A stretch of DNA of 64,000 nucleotides from Tenebrio molitor (lineage: Eukaryota; Arthropoda; Insecta; Coleoptera; Tenebrionidae). Positions within the stretch are counted from its first letter, which is position 1; every line of letters starts with the position of its first letter. This document shows positions 34,935 to 47,600 of the stretch, in pieces. Under the pieces are notes generated by a model. The model was not told where the DNA came from. It did not search any database and saw nothing but the letters and a program-made list of their open reading frames with translations. Made by a program: the position numbers and the translations under genes. Location: NCBI RefSeq assembly GCF_963966145.1, contig NC_091052.1, positions 4,650,001 to 4,714,000 on the forward strand. The letters run 5' to 3'.

Positions 34935-35279
34935 CAGAGTGTCCTAGAACTGGCATACATCCCGTTAACTGCAAATGTAAATATTTATTCTGAAATGGAT
35001 TCTGCAAGAAAAATTGTTTAAATCCATTTTGTTTTTAAGTTACAACGATTTTAATTTAACCAATCATCGTAGACAAATATGAATTCAATCCATGCGTTTC
35101 CTAGGAAACAACAGCTCACGGTAGATTTATCTGTAATCTTTCTGTTGTGATTGGCTAACTTAAAATTGCTGTAGTATAAAAACTATAAGGTTAAACAAAA
35201 AAATTCTAGTGAAATCTTTCTCAGCAGAAAGAGCGGAGCACGTGGTTAACGGGATGTACGCCAGTTCTGGGACAGCCTG
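34935..35279. mobile_element. TA-flanked MITE with about 36-bp ends
   Basis: The left end, CAGAGTGTCCTAGAACTGGC..CATCCCGTTAAC, and the right end, its complement with a few changes, are flanked by TA at 34933-34934 and 35280-35281. About 345 bp with no coding frame; non-autonomous and probably Tc1/mariner related. Confidence 0.8.
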
Positions 35280-35281
35280 TA

Positions 35282-36420
35282 TTTTGAACTTATAATGTTA
35301 TAAATCGTGCGTGTTTTAGGCGATGTCAGTTCCTAGTTTGTTACCCAATCAAAAATTCTATTAATGAAAGTGAAATTTTCTAGTTTTCTTATGTGTCGAA
35401 GTAAGAACACTTTTTACGAACAGATCTTGACCAAATTAAATAACTATTTATGTTTACAGTTTTCGGTCACAAAACCAACACAGGAAGTTTCCGGTGTGAT
35501 TGTAGTTTCATTTTCGTTGTTCATTAATAATTACGTAATATGTTACGTTTAAAAAAAAAATTACACCGACCTGCTTTCTCCGGTTTTGTTGAGAATGATG
35601 AATAAGTATGGCATCTCGTAATTCTTAATAACAAAATCAAACAAACGAAACGATGCAGAGGGTCATCAGATAAATAACAGAGAAATTTTTTGCTGATGGT
35701 AAGTGAAATTAACAATGTTTCAACATATTCCATGTCGCAAGTATCTCTGCAAAGATAGTGTCCTGTTTTCCTCATTTCAAAGTTGTTTTCCGGGTGGTGG
35801 TAGTCGATAAATTGCGGTAATTAAAGACGATTATAAAATTTACAGTCTTCAAGAGTTGATGTTCTTTTACATTTTTATCTGTTTTGTGATTCAAATTAGA
35901 AGTTTTTGATGCGACGCTGAAAAAGTTCAAGTTCAAGTATTTTTACTGACTGAAAGTCAACGGTGAAAGCTGCGGATGAAATTCCGTAACGTTTACTCTT
36001 GACTCTTGCGTCATCAGGAGATGCAGTTGCACAGGTGAATAAAATAATAAACGCCGAGACAAAAGCGATAAATAAATTGAAACACGAAACGAAGTAACAG
36101 TGTATTTATGTAACAGATAAGTTAGTCAGACATAAATAAATGTTGTTGAATTATATATTTTCCCCGCTTGATGTATTTTCTGCATTAGTCGAGTAGTCGG
36201 TAAGCGAACTATTTTAGTATACAGCTGTTTGGTTCTAAAAATACCTATATTTTGGTAGTGTGCAATGTCAATAGTGACAAATTCAAAAAATTAAGAACAA
36301 GCAAAAATGTTACAAAACCTTACAAAACTCGTTAACCCTACTTAGCCTATTCTATAATCGACTTGTAGAAAAAATAATAAAATAAAAAGCTTCGAAGAGG
36401 AGATACAAAATGATTAATGA
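35282..36420. other. Spacer between the takeout-like gene and Chd64
   Basis: No gene visible. It may contain the 3' end of Chd64 on the minus strand or an unlocated first exon of Mp20, but I found neither. Confidence 0.4.
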
Positions 36421-36422
36421 TT

Positions 36423-37373
36423 TTACATGTGACGTGTGTTGCCGAAACCACCGTGTCCAGATTGGGAGGCCCCTTTGTTGTAGCCCATTTGCAGGTTAAG
36501 TTCACCCTCGTGCGCCCTCAGCTGAGCATCCGTGAACGTCCTTTCATTCTTGTCGGCCATTTTTGGTCCAAGCGATGGTCCCGTGAATTCAGGGTGTTTT
36601 TGGGTGATCCGTCCGAGGGCGAAGAGAGACAAAACCACCTGGAAAAACACCGTCAGTGACAATCGTCCCATCAGATTTGTCCTTCAATACTTGTGGGATA
36701 TTCCTCCTCTCGAAAAGATCAGCCGTTTGGAAAATTTCCTCTTGAGGTACTCCGTAATTCTTCGCTGCCGCTTGAAAGCGTTGGATATTTTCCATCAACT
36801 GGAAGTTGGTACCTTTCGTTTGGATCTTCTTTATGCATCCGGGGGTCAACTTGTTCATGAGGTTGCAAAGAACCACTCCATCCCGCAGGACATCCTCGAA
36901 TTCCCCTTTCGGTGCGGGCTCTCCCAGCACCTGGAAGATCCAGTTGAAGACCTCGGATTCCAGTTCCTTGTTGCGTTTCTAGAAGGCGTGTTAATTTTAA
37001 AATCGATAATTTAGTGGTACCAAACGTTCCAAAAATACCGCACATCGAACGGGCTATTTTTAACGACTTGTGTAATTATTCAGAAGGATTCCAGATGGAT
37101 GCAAGTTTTTGGAAAATTTTGTTTTGGGCTTTTGATCGAATGGGTCAGTCTTTGCCAAGACTGGCACCTGTGCATCGGCTATTTATGCACGTTACAGGTG
37201 CGTATTTATAGATGGTTCGAATCGTATAAATCATAAATTCGATTTGAAAAAGGTTAAAAAAGGCGGCAATCGTCGAATCGTAAAGATCTGCAGTTCTATC
37301 AACAGATCGAATCGTTTTTGATGTTGAGAAGTTAGTTTAAATTAAAGAGGTGGGAAAGATAACTTACAGACAT
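36423..37373 (-). CDS. Chd64: Chd64, calponin/transgelin-type protein
   Basis: A small calponin-homology protein. In flies Chd64 is reported to bind actin and to act in juvenile hormone response with FKBP39 (family knowledge). Exons in coding order: 37373-37368, 36978-36691, 36638-36423, giving 169 residues. The first coding exon supplies only Met-Ser, then KRNKELESEVFNWIF follows in phase 0, close to the fly protein's start. The CH domain is at residues about 5-105 (LRDGVVLCNLMNKL; NFQLMENIQRFQ), then LGRITQKHPEFTGPSLGPKM, and the final residues GASQSGHGGFGNTRHM form a calponin repeat. A longer frame upstream (from 37503) runs through the start codon in another phase and is not the protein's N-terminus. 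Confidence 0.9.
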
Positions 37374-38011
37374 TGTGGGGAGCGTTTGATTTGAGCGTCG
37401 CGACGATACTGACTGAAGCGTCTGGTGCCAGCTGATGGTCTTTATGGGAGGCCCAAGCGGGGGCGTCGCTCACACGCTCACACTTGTTTTCCCGATCATT
37501 CATTTTTACCTTTTTACACATTTCGTAGTCCATTGTAGTTTGTTTCCAAAAAGTGATTGTTATGTCAGACAGGAATTTTGACAGTAGCTCTCTTGATTCG
37601 ATGAATGGAAAAAGTACCATGTCGTAATGGCTTAAAAATAACACCACCGACGCGTTTAAACCGTTCGAGTAATTATTTTTCTAGCGTGGGTATAATGAAA
37701 ATCGGTATTTTTAAAAGTGATTTTCTGGTCGAGATTCACTTGCATCAAGAATTTATGAAGTTGGCAAGTTGTCACAATTTTTTATTTTCCCAGATCACCG
37801 ACTAATCTTGCAAACGAGTCGCATTTGTGCGAGTCGTAAAGCTTCGAAATTGAATTGAAAATGTGGTCAATAAAATTGGTCGCTGGGGCTAAAAATACTT
37901 TTGCACCCAATAATTATCAAGTTTCGACACACTTTCAGACCAGATGCTAACAAACCAGAACGGTACTAACAGTGTCATGGAAATTGTACATTTTTGTAAT
38001 GGTTGTTGCAG

Positions 38012-41000
38012 GTTGCCGGTAAGAGGGACCCTGAACAGGAAAAAGAAGCTCAGGCTTGGATCGAGGCCGTGATCGGCGAAAGATTTCCACCCGGATTGCC
38101 CTACGAAATCGCCCTCCGCGACGGAATAATCCTCTGCAGGCTCATGAACCGCTTGGCACCCGGCATCGTCGGAAAGATCAACACTTCCGGTGGAGACTAC
38201 AAGATGATGGACAATCTCAGCCAGTAAGTCGAGAGCGATCGAGTTGGAGATGGTGTTGCACCGGTCTTGATTGGAACAGTTTTATGAAAGAACTTAATCA
38301 CACGGTGTTACTACAGACTTGGCTTAAAAGCCACAACAGATCGCCGGACTCAATGAATTTTTTTAAATTTATATGTTCCACCTGACCTCACTCCATTCAT
38401 TCGCACCGCATTGTTAGTAAATAAAAAGAGGAATAAATTTCGGGCTAAGAAGTCTGGAAGAGTTGATGCGTGGGCTATTTTGGTTCGGACCGTTTTCCTA
38501 AGAATAACTTTCGATTTCGGTTTGCATCAACTGCGAGGATGAGCTTCGCCGACTTGGAACAATAAAATAGTCGAACTATAGTTAAATTTAGATTTGACGA
38601 GGGGTTGGCAACGTTTTTCTTTGCAAACCACTTAAGCTAAATTGACTTTTTTTGTTTTTCTCTGTTTACAATAAAAATTTCATTAATAACGTTTTTTATC
38701 TCTAATGGCGAAACACCATTCATACTAAAAATAAATTGGTTTCTGTTTCGGTGATTGAGCAACATCCGCACCTGCCTACGGATTCTGGTGATTGAAAGAA
38801 ATATTCTCCACGTCGCTGAGAAACTGTAAGAATTGCCGAAGTTGGGGGAATTGCATTAAATTTTGTAAATCCTGTTGGTCTCGATAGCAGCACTTTCAGA
38901 TGCTTTGGTTCGAACCAGATTTAATTCTAATTGCAATTATTAGTATACTATTTTATTCGCAATCATCACTGTTTATTTTATTAAATTATGTATGGGTTTT
39001 TTATTGCGAAAGAAATTTTCAAGTAGGAATCATTCAATGGTTTTTGAATTTGAGGTTATGTTTGCCAAACTGAACAAAATAATGCTGTTATCGGGTTGGA
39101 AATTTGAATATGTGTTTCTCTATTCGTCCAACAACAACATATTCATTTAGAATCTCAAAGTAATCAAAATTAACCTCTTGAACCAACATTTAACTTTGAC
39201 ATTATCGAGAATTGACAGAAATGTCACTTTTCGACCAAGAGATGCACAAGTGGTGGTCACTTTCCAACCAAACCAAGAGGAGAACTCTTTTGAGGCAGCA
39301 ATAGAGAGAGCAATGACGTAGTTTCCACCGCATGCAGATTAAAAATAGGCATATTATAATAATGATTGCGAATAAAAAGGTTTGTTAAGCCTGGCATCAA
39401 GGCATCCATTTGGTTGAGACGTTTGGAACATTTTTTGTCCAACTATTCAAATAGAAATAGGAAGAAAGCCAAGAAAGGATCAAGTCCACAGAGGAATTAA
39501 ATTTTAACGTTCTCTGTAACAAGGCAGCATAAATTTAGGGATGTGTCAGTGGTAACGGAAACGACCTCACCGTGTTCCAACCGCAAACTTATCGTTAGTT
39601 TAAATTTAACTGACGTTTATGAAACAGACAAGTTAACGTTATGCCGTCAAGTTTAACAACTACTCACCAGGAAATTAGCTGTTGAAAGGGGTCGCAAATA
39701 GTGACTTTCAATGTATAGTTACCGAATGAAATAAAAATTTTATTTCAATGAAAATGTGTACCTTAAAAAAAAACGTCGACAATTTTACCTACGGACGAAG
39801 TAAATTTTAACTTGTTTGCTAACAAGAGAGTATAGAGCAAAAGAAGTGGCCAAGTGCGAAAACATCGCGGCTGTTTTGGACAATTAAATTTGATCGAGAT
39901 TTTTTCTTATTCTGATCGATTGTGTCAAGTTAAAAATATAATCAAAATGTTTTAAAGAATTTTGGGTTTTTAATGCGGTTTAGCAGTTTCATAATATTTT
40001 TACGTTTGTGTTTATACCCCAAACAAAAGAAAAGAAAGAACTGAATTTAGTCTTTCCGAAATTCAAGAATTCGGGAATTAAATAAATTGATTTTTTCTTG
40101 TTATTTCTTCTCTTTCTTTATGCCAAAAAGCAACGTGTTATTTTTAAATTCGCATTTGCTTGAAAAATAACGTTTTCTGTCTGGAAAAACAAACGAACCG
40201 CCACCTGGTGCAGCTTCTGTTTTCCTGTCACCACGAGGAAGCACAGGTATTGTCCTTGGTGCTTAAATTGTCCGTCCCACTTTAAACGGGAGCACATTTA
40301 TTTATTCGGCAGTGTTTTAAGAAAATGGCCCGTTCGGCGATAAGGAAGTTTGGACCTATTGGTTACCGGCTAATTTGATCGAATTGGCCGGATTACGCGA
40401 TTAAATTTTACTTGCTCTACATAAATCATCCAGTATGAAATTGTGGTGACAGAGCAGCAGGAACGCGAAGAAGTGGCCGGCACCGGCACCTTCCGATTTT
40501 CTGATCCGACCGAATCAAACTCGTTACGAAACTTGGTCCGATACGCACCACATTTTAATGAAAAGCGGATAACTAATTAACACAACAAAGGAATCAGTAT
40601 CATCAACTAGTGCAATCAGTAAATCTAGTGTTAGGGTTGTAGAAGAGCGAGGAGATCCGCTGGCCGCACACCGACGATGACGCTCTTTAGCTGTATAACT
40701 GGTTGCGTGCTTTCAGGTTCCAGAAGGCGTGCGTGAAATACGGGGTGCCAGACGTGGACCTCTTCCAGAGCACGGACTTGTGGGACCAGAAGAACATCGC
40801 CGCCGTGACCATCACGATTTTTGCCATCGGACGCACCGCGTACAAACACCCCGAGTGGAGGGGCCCCTGGCTGGGTCCTAGACCTTCCGAGGAGAACAAA
40901 CGCGAGTTTTCCGAGCAACAGTTGAGAGCTGGAGAGGCTATCATCGGCTTGCAAGCCGGTACGAACAAGGGGGCGACGCAAGCCGGCCAGAGCTTCGGTG

Positions 41001-41029
41001 CTTCGAGGAAGATCATCTTAGGAAAATAA
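38012..41029 (+). CDS. Mp20: Muscle protein 20, first exon missing
   Basis: A calponin-like muscle protein, related to Chd64 and transcribed in the opposite direction from it. Exons found: 38012-38223 and 40717-41029, about 175 residues. The first begins VAGKRDPEQEKEAQAWIEAV, which by comparison with fly Mp20 lacks roughly ten N-terminal residues; the exon with the start codon was not found and may lie far upstream, possibly overlapping Chd64. CH-domain features: LRDGIILCRLMNRLAPG and FQKACVKYGVPDVDLFQ. The protein ends with GLQAGTNKGATQAGQ..GASRKIILGK, a calponin repeat. The 2.5-kb intron is large for this region. Confidence 0.88.
38224..40716. other. Large Mp20 intron with a possible MITE
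   Basis: No coding sequence seen. Inverted stretches TTTTATTCGCAATCAT (near 38950) and ATGATTGCGAATAAAA (near 39362) may be the ends of a roughly 430-bp element, but no target duplication can be read. Confidence 0.4.
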
Positions 41030-41108
41030 TTTTTATATCTCCGCTGTCGCTATCTGTGTACCTTGTCACATGTCCTAATTTAAACTGTTTTCAAGACTAT
41101 GTAATCGT

Positions 41109-41114
41109 AATAAA
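41109..41114 (+). terminator. Poly(A) signal of Mp20
   Basis: AATAAA 80 bp past the Mp20 stop codon. It is only 27 bp from the opposing signal of Ask1. Confidence 0.7.
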
Positions 41115-41141
41115 ACAATGTAAATAATATTTTTAAATTTC

Positions 41142-41147
41142 TTTATT
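41142..41147 (-). terminator. Probable poly(A) signal of Ask1
   Basis: AATAAA on the minus strand about 540 bp past the Ask1 stop. Cleavage there would bring the two 3' ends within a few bases of each other. A nearer signal is possible, so this is tentative. Confidence 0.45.
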
Positions 41148-41686
41148 AGTCAGATTATTGTGGTGGTTTTTGTATAGATTTAAACCTAAAATTAAAACAA
41201 AAATGAAACATCATTTCAAAAATAAAATACCAGTAATACTAAAAGTTGAACTACAAATGTGATGCATTAGTATGAAGGCACTTCATAACTTTTAATCTCG
41301 CTGCAAGATTAGTGTTACTAAGTAAAACATGTAGTTAGCTTTAAAGGTATTAATTTTTTAGCGAAAACTTTACTAAGTAAATACATGGATTAAACTTTTA
41401 ATATAAAAGAATCAAGTTAATCTTGCAACCAACAGCAACCAATTTTAGGAAGACGAAATTAAAACAAATTTGAAATTTAAAACGTATAAATAAAATCGCG
41501 TGTTTTTCTCGAATTTGTACTAAATAGTGAACAAAACAAAAAATATACATATAGTATCGTAACTAAATAAATATTCAGTTGAAACAATAAATATCATTGC
41601 ACTTGAAATAAAACAAGATTCTAAAAAAAATCATCAAAACAAAAAAATCACAGTCTGAAAGGTAATATTAAGGAAACGTAAAGCAC

Positions 41687-44600
41687 TTAAACAGTACTGG
41701 TTTCGTCTGACAACCCGTTGCATATGTACACGGTGGAACTTTGCCTGTGTTGTTCTATTGCTCTCCAAATCCGAAACTCGACGGCCCCTCTGAGCCCGAT
41801 CCTTTGCAAATCCTCCCTCGCGATGTTGTACAGCACCTCGTCGAGCGTATATCCTTCCGCTAGAATCTTCTTCCTTCCGTATTCGTTCACCCCGAGTCCT
41901 TGCAACCAACTCGACAGTCTGGGATCCTCATCAAACTCGTCTTTCAGTTGAACTTCGCGCGGGCGCGAACAAATCTCTTTGATCACGTCCGACTGGCTGT
42001 GAATACTTTCGATGAGCTGCTTCACCTTCGGACAAAAAAAAATTATTACTTCGCGCAACCCCGGTTGTCGAGAGACGTACGAGAATTTGATACTGTTTCA
42101 GAGAGTCCATCAATTCTTGCAACAACCTGGCATTTTCCGAGCGAAACTGGACGACTTGATCTCGCAGGTCAAAACCTTCGGAACTTTTGGTTGATTTTGC
42201 TGAATTGACGGTACTGGGTGAACTGTGATTTGCCAGGTTTTCTCCTAATTCTGGCGACAAGACGGTAATGGCGGCCTGGACTCCCGACCGTACCAAGTTG
42301 TCGAGGGCGAACATCCAGTGGGGTTTGATTGGGTGCAAACGGAGAACCTCGTTGACCGATTCCTGTTGGAAAAAATCACTTTCGATCTTCGAACACGTTT
42401 GAAACGTATTAACTGTCCACGCATTATAGATTTATCTCGCGATGGCGCCATTACAAACATTGATAACAAAATGTAAACAAATATTGCATTTCAAAAACAC
42501 ATTTTTTTATCGCCTATTTGTATTTGCAACATGGAAAACGGCCATAACTTGAACGGCTTCATTCAGTATTATGTACCCTTCTGTGTACCCTTAAATGCTA
42601 CTCATTGTGTACAACTTACACCTAAACTATCTTGATACTTTCCTGGTACAAATAAATCGCAAATTGCAGTTGATTTATTGCGGTTACGTCAAAGTCGAGT
42701 TCTTCTTTAAGTTGTCTCACGGCAGTCTCGACGACGGTCAACGAAGGCTCCGTCAAATAATCTTTCAAAGCGTCAAGCAGTTTGGCAAGATGTTTTAGCG
42801 TAAGAACGGTCTCTCCCATGTATTTGTCCCTGATTTTGCTCATCCATACGTCACAGACTTTGACCCCGTCTTGGGCGAGCACTTTGGCAAGTGTTGTGCG
42901 TCTTTGAGAGTCTTTTTTCAGTAAATAAAAACCGTCTGTTTCCGTGGTGGCGTCGACTTCCGGTGATAAAAGTGTCCCGGAGGAATTTCTTCTTTCCGTT
43001 CCGTCCTGGCATGACTCGATCTCGAGGGAAGGTGTTGATGCTAAGCTATAAGATGACCACAATTATCAAAATCCGGACAAATGCACGAGTTAAATGTAAA
43101 TTTTAAATCTAAACCTCGAAAGTATACAATAAGAAAATTGTGAAGTTTGCATAATAGTTAAAAAAAGAATATGTAGTTTCGTATATGAGTTAAAAAGTGG
43201 TGACAAAAGGTAAATAAAACGGAAGAATACAAAAAGTGAGAAACGTGTGTTAATAAACGAAATATGAATAAGTCATGATTTTATGTGCCAGAATATGGTT
43301 AAAATAAATTACAAAAACAAGTGTGCACATTGTCAGTCCTGTCTACTTCGAAGAAATCTACTGAGGTTGTATAATAACAGGATTACCTGTTGAATGTAAG
43401 TGATGTAGGCATTTGTATGGGCGGTAGTAGGGAGCCTCTGCTTTGGGAGCTGCAAGTCAATTACAATTACCACCACAAGCGACAAAGCAACATTTACACT
43501 GTTAACAGTCGTGTTAATAGAAAAATTAAGACTTAACCTCACAATAATTACTTAAATAACGAATTCAAGATTCAGCGCCAATAATAACAAAAAAAAAACA
43601 TTACCATGAGTATTTAAAACACCAATCATCAGTGTTGATGATGAGAAAATTCGAGACTATCATGGTTCACACAAGTCACACACATACAAAACAAAACGCC
43701 ACTTTTTATTAAACAAAGGTTAAGTTTTTATCTTGGTTTTTGTCGACATCCTGTAACTATGATTAGGATGCATGCATACGAACATTTACTTATCAATACT
43801 CACTCAGATTCCGGCGTGGTCGGCGTCTGATTGGGGGCGCTACAACCAGGAAGTCGCGGAATCACTTTATCAACCGGCACCGAAACGCTGCGGTTAAAGT
43901 CGGTATTTAACCGCATGCTTTTCTTCCTTTCGGATCCTAAAAACCACACGTCTATGTAGTAGGTACTCAACTTACGTATTTTGAAAACGCTTTAAATCAC
44001 ATCCGTCAAAAAATGACAATGATTTACCGGGACGAGTTAAATAATGATAAGTCGTACTAAAACTCGATGGAAATTTACCGAAAACATTACCAAAAATCAT
44101 ATCGAATTGTGTCAAGATTCGTATTTCAAAAATTAACATAACCTCAAAAAATAAGAATTGACACTTGATGTAGCACGTGACGTTTACGTCAAACTTAGCG
44201 CTGACCTACTACGACATGTTGGAAAGTTACGCGAGCACAAAAATGTTTACCTATAAATGGGTCTTCGAGTAATTGTGCCGCGGAAGCTCTTTTGTCTGGA
44301 TCGGGTTCGAAGCAGCGCAGGATGAAATGACGGGCTCTATCGGATAATTCGTCGGGAACTTGCGGGTGTACTTTGTAGTAGCCCACTTTAAAGACGGCAG
44401 CTTGAGGTGAACCCAGCTCAATGAAGGGCGGCTTTCCGGTGGCCATCTCGACAACGGTGCACCCCAAAGACCAAATGTCGGCCGGGGCCCCGTATCCTCT
44501 TTGTCCCTTGTCTATAACTTCCGGGGCCATGTATTGGAGCGTCCCTGCGAAAGTCTCGGTGCTGGGACACAACCCGGCCAGTCTCTTTGATGTTCCGAAA

Positions 44601-47600
44601 TCGGAAATTTTAACTACCCCGCTGTACGTATTGACCAGAACGTTGTCACCTTTGATGTCGCGATGGACGATTTTTTGATCGTGGAGATACTTCAGTCCTT
44701 CAAGAATTTGTCGTGTGTAATATGCCATGGTGTGCTCGTTGGACTTCATGGGACCCCATTTGAGACGCAGTAAGGCACTCAGTGAACCTCCGGGTACTTG
44801 TTCCATAAATATTTTGAAGTAATTGTCTTCAGACATCGACCCTAAATACTGGACGATGTTCCTGTGTCTCAGCTGGGAGTGGAGTCGGATTTCTTCGTGC
44901 AACGGTTGAACCGCACCTAAATTTTTCTCAGGCACTTCTTTAACGGCGATTCTCACTTGCGTATTCAAATCACGAGCGGCGTAGACCACTCCGTAGGTAC
45001 CTTTTCCTAACACTATACGTTTACTCTGTTCATCTCGTTCGTATTCGTATCTTATATCACGTGGTGGTTCTGATTCAAAAATGCCTTCTTGGTGGTCAGT
45101 CAGTTCTAGTATCAGTTGGTAGAAGCACTGGCGGCAACTTTCGGAGGGGAAAAATATTTGGAAGTCGTCAGAGTTGTGATGTACATAAAGGAACAGGCAA
45201 CGCTCGTCGCGCTTGTAAAAACTAATACTTCGGATATTGTTGGCAGTGAATTCCCAATCGTGGATTTGGGTGCAGTTGTTCTTCAGACTTTTAACACAAA
45301 GATTTGTTACCTGGAAACAACCCCTACTATATTACGTACATACATGGCGCCCTTGGATTTTTCAACTGTCCGGTCAATTTGAAATTCACTTTCGAAATTT
45401 TAATATTTTTGTTAAAATAAGTGATTTATTTTAAATCGAATTTTTTTCCCTGTAACTTTTTTCGACGTTGCTGTATTAATTACACAATGGCGTTAACGTT
45501 ACGTCAATGTTAAAACGTTAATGTTAACGTTGGATCTAGAAATTCAAAATTACATGTATTTCATTGTGGACCGTTCACAATGACGTTATGATGAAAATTA
45601 ATGTTGCATGATATTGTTAGCGTTAACGTTAGTTCTAGAAATGTTCTGGATTCTTAACGTTACGTTCTAACATTAGCCAACGGAAATAATTTATAAAAAG
45701 TACTGAAATACATGTAATTAGATCTAACGTTAACATTAACGTTTTAACATCGACGTAACGTTAACGCCATTGTGAAAGGGCTGTATAACCGGCCTGTTCA
45801 AAAGTGTAGTTTGAGTGATCCCCGCAGAGCGCTAGTAATCGGGCGTTTTTTGGGGAAATTATTCATCTTAAGTTTTTGTCACCGGGAACTTTTCTTGTTC
45901 AAATGACATTTTGAATTTGAAGTCAAAAAACTCCTTGTCTTTTACTGCTTTGAAATTAAATTCGTGAATGTTTTTCTTATTGTTCGTTGTTTTTGTGTTT
46001 AGTGTTGTTATTGTTCTTTATTATATTGCGTGTTGATTATTATTTTTAGTGAAGCGCCCGTTTTGTGACGCTCTCATCGGTGGAAACATTTTCATAATGC
46101 ATTTTCAATGAAATGAACAGGCCGGTTGTGATACAGCAGGTCGTGCTTTTTTAATACATTCAACACAAAAACCATCTCCGAAACTAAAAGAAATGTTAAA
46201 TTTGACACCGGAAGTCACGTGATTTGTTTTGTCAGCCATAATTTCAGTTTTTAGACCGATAGCGATGATTGCCGTTGCACCATTTATGCTAAATCAATGA
46301 ATAAAACAACTTCCCGCATGGTGCGAACTTTTTGGTAAGCATTGTATTGTATTTGATGATAATAAAATATGTTTGAAAATATTTTCGGCGTGACATACCT
46401 GTAACGTTTGGGGCTCTGCCCCCAAATTAACACAAACGTAGCTTGGCATGAACTCTTTGCTGGGTTCCAGAATCAGAGCCGGAAAACGGAAACTATCCTT
46501 CGCGGGAGGTTTGGTCGCTTCCAAGAAAAATTCCATCCAAAAATGGAAAATCTTCTCCTCTGGAGATCCCTCCTCGTCTCTTTTTTTGCGGAACCTGTCG
46601 ATCAGTTGTATGTTACCAACTGTCGAATTTAAGTACCAATCTGGCGGTTTCAGTTTGAACATGCACTCAGCAGCTTGCACTGCATTTGAGTAATGTTGGA
46701 AAAGGACAGATATTTCAAAAAATGTGGCCACATCCCAGTAGTCCTGGAGAGAAGCTAAACTGCCTTTTTTTCCTATCAGGTTATTCAGGACCATTCCGAT
46801 ACGCTGAAGTTCTTCATTGTTGGTGATGTCAGCGCCACCAATTACCAACAGTGTCGCCAAGTTTATTCCTGGAAGCGATTATCTCATCGATCAAAGATAA
46901 ATTTTCATTGTTATCAAAATAATCAGAGATAAAGCTAAATAATTGACGAAAAAATGTCCGTCAACTTACCTGCGTACTCATTGGGTTGCACTTCAAAACC
47001 TTTTCTGTACCAAAAAATAGCTTGATCTAAGCTAATCTGATCTTTGTGATCGGATTCTGTGAATTTATCTTTGTAAATGCGACCGCACAAGCAGATCATG
47101 TCGGGAAAATGGTTTTCTCTCTAAAAATAAGAAAACAATCGTTTTAATAGCGTAGAATAAACGGGTCAAGAGGATCACCTTTTTTAATGCTTCAATGCAA
47201 ACTTTTAAAGCTTTCTCTCTATCTCCTTCCTGTTTTCTTCTGTTTAAGGCAAATGCGTAAAGATAACAAATGTAGGAATTTATAAATTTCCTGGTGGTTG
47301 GCAGCGCTCTTAAATCGTCAACAAGATGAACCATAGCATCGTAATCCTGAATGTCGCGAAAACAAAATAACATATTTAACACAACCTCGCCAGAAAGAAC
47401 GTTGGGATCGTCTAAACGCTTTCTGATGTTGTGCAGAACTTGCTTAAGCTCCTCCCCGCTTTTCTGCTCCGTTAATTTTTTCAAGTCTGACAGAAATTTT
47501 TCTTTCATGTGGGCCCTAACAAGACCGTTTGTCAAAAAAAAGGCGCAAAAAAATCAAATCACTTACTTGCTTTGTATCTCTACTTCTTGCAATGAGCGTT

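Noticed and set aside
37342..37647. 101-codon minus-strand frame as the N-terminus of Chd64
   Set aside because: Its phase does not join the next exon; splicing gives an immediate stop. The ATG TCT at 37373 joins correctly and matches the fly protein start.
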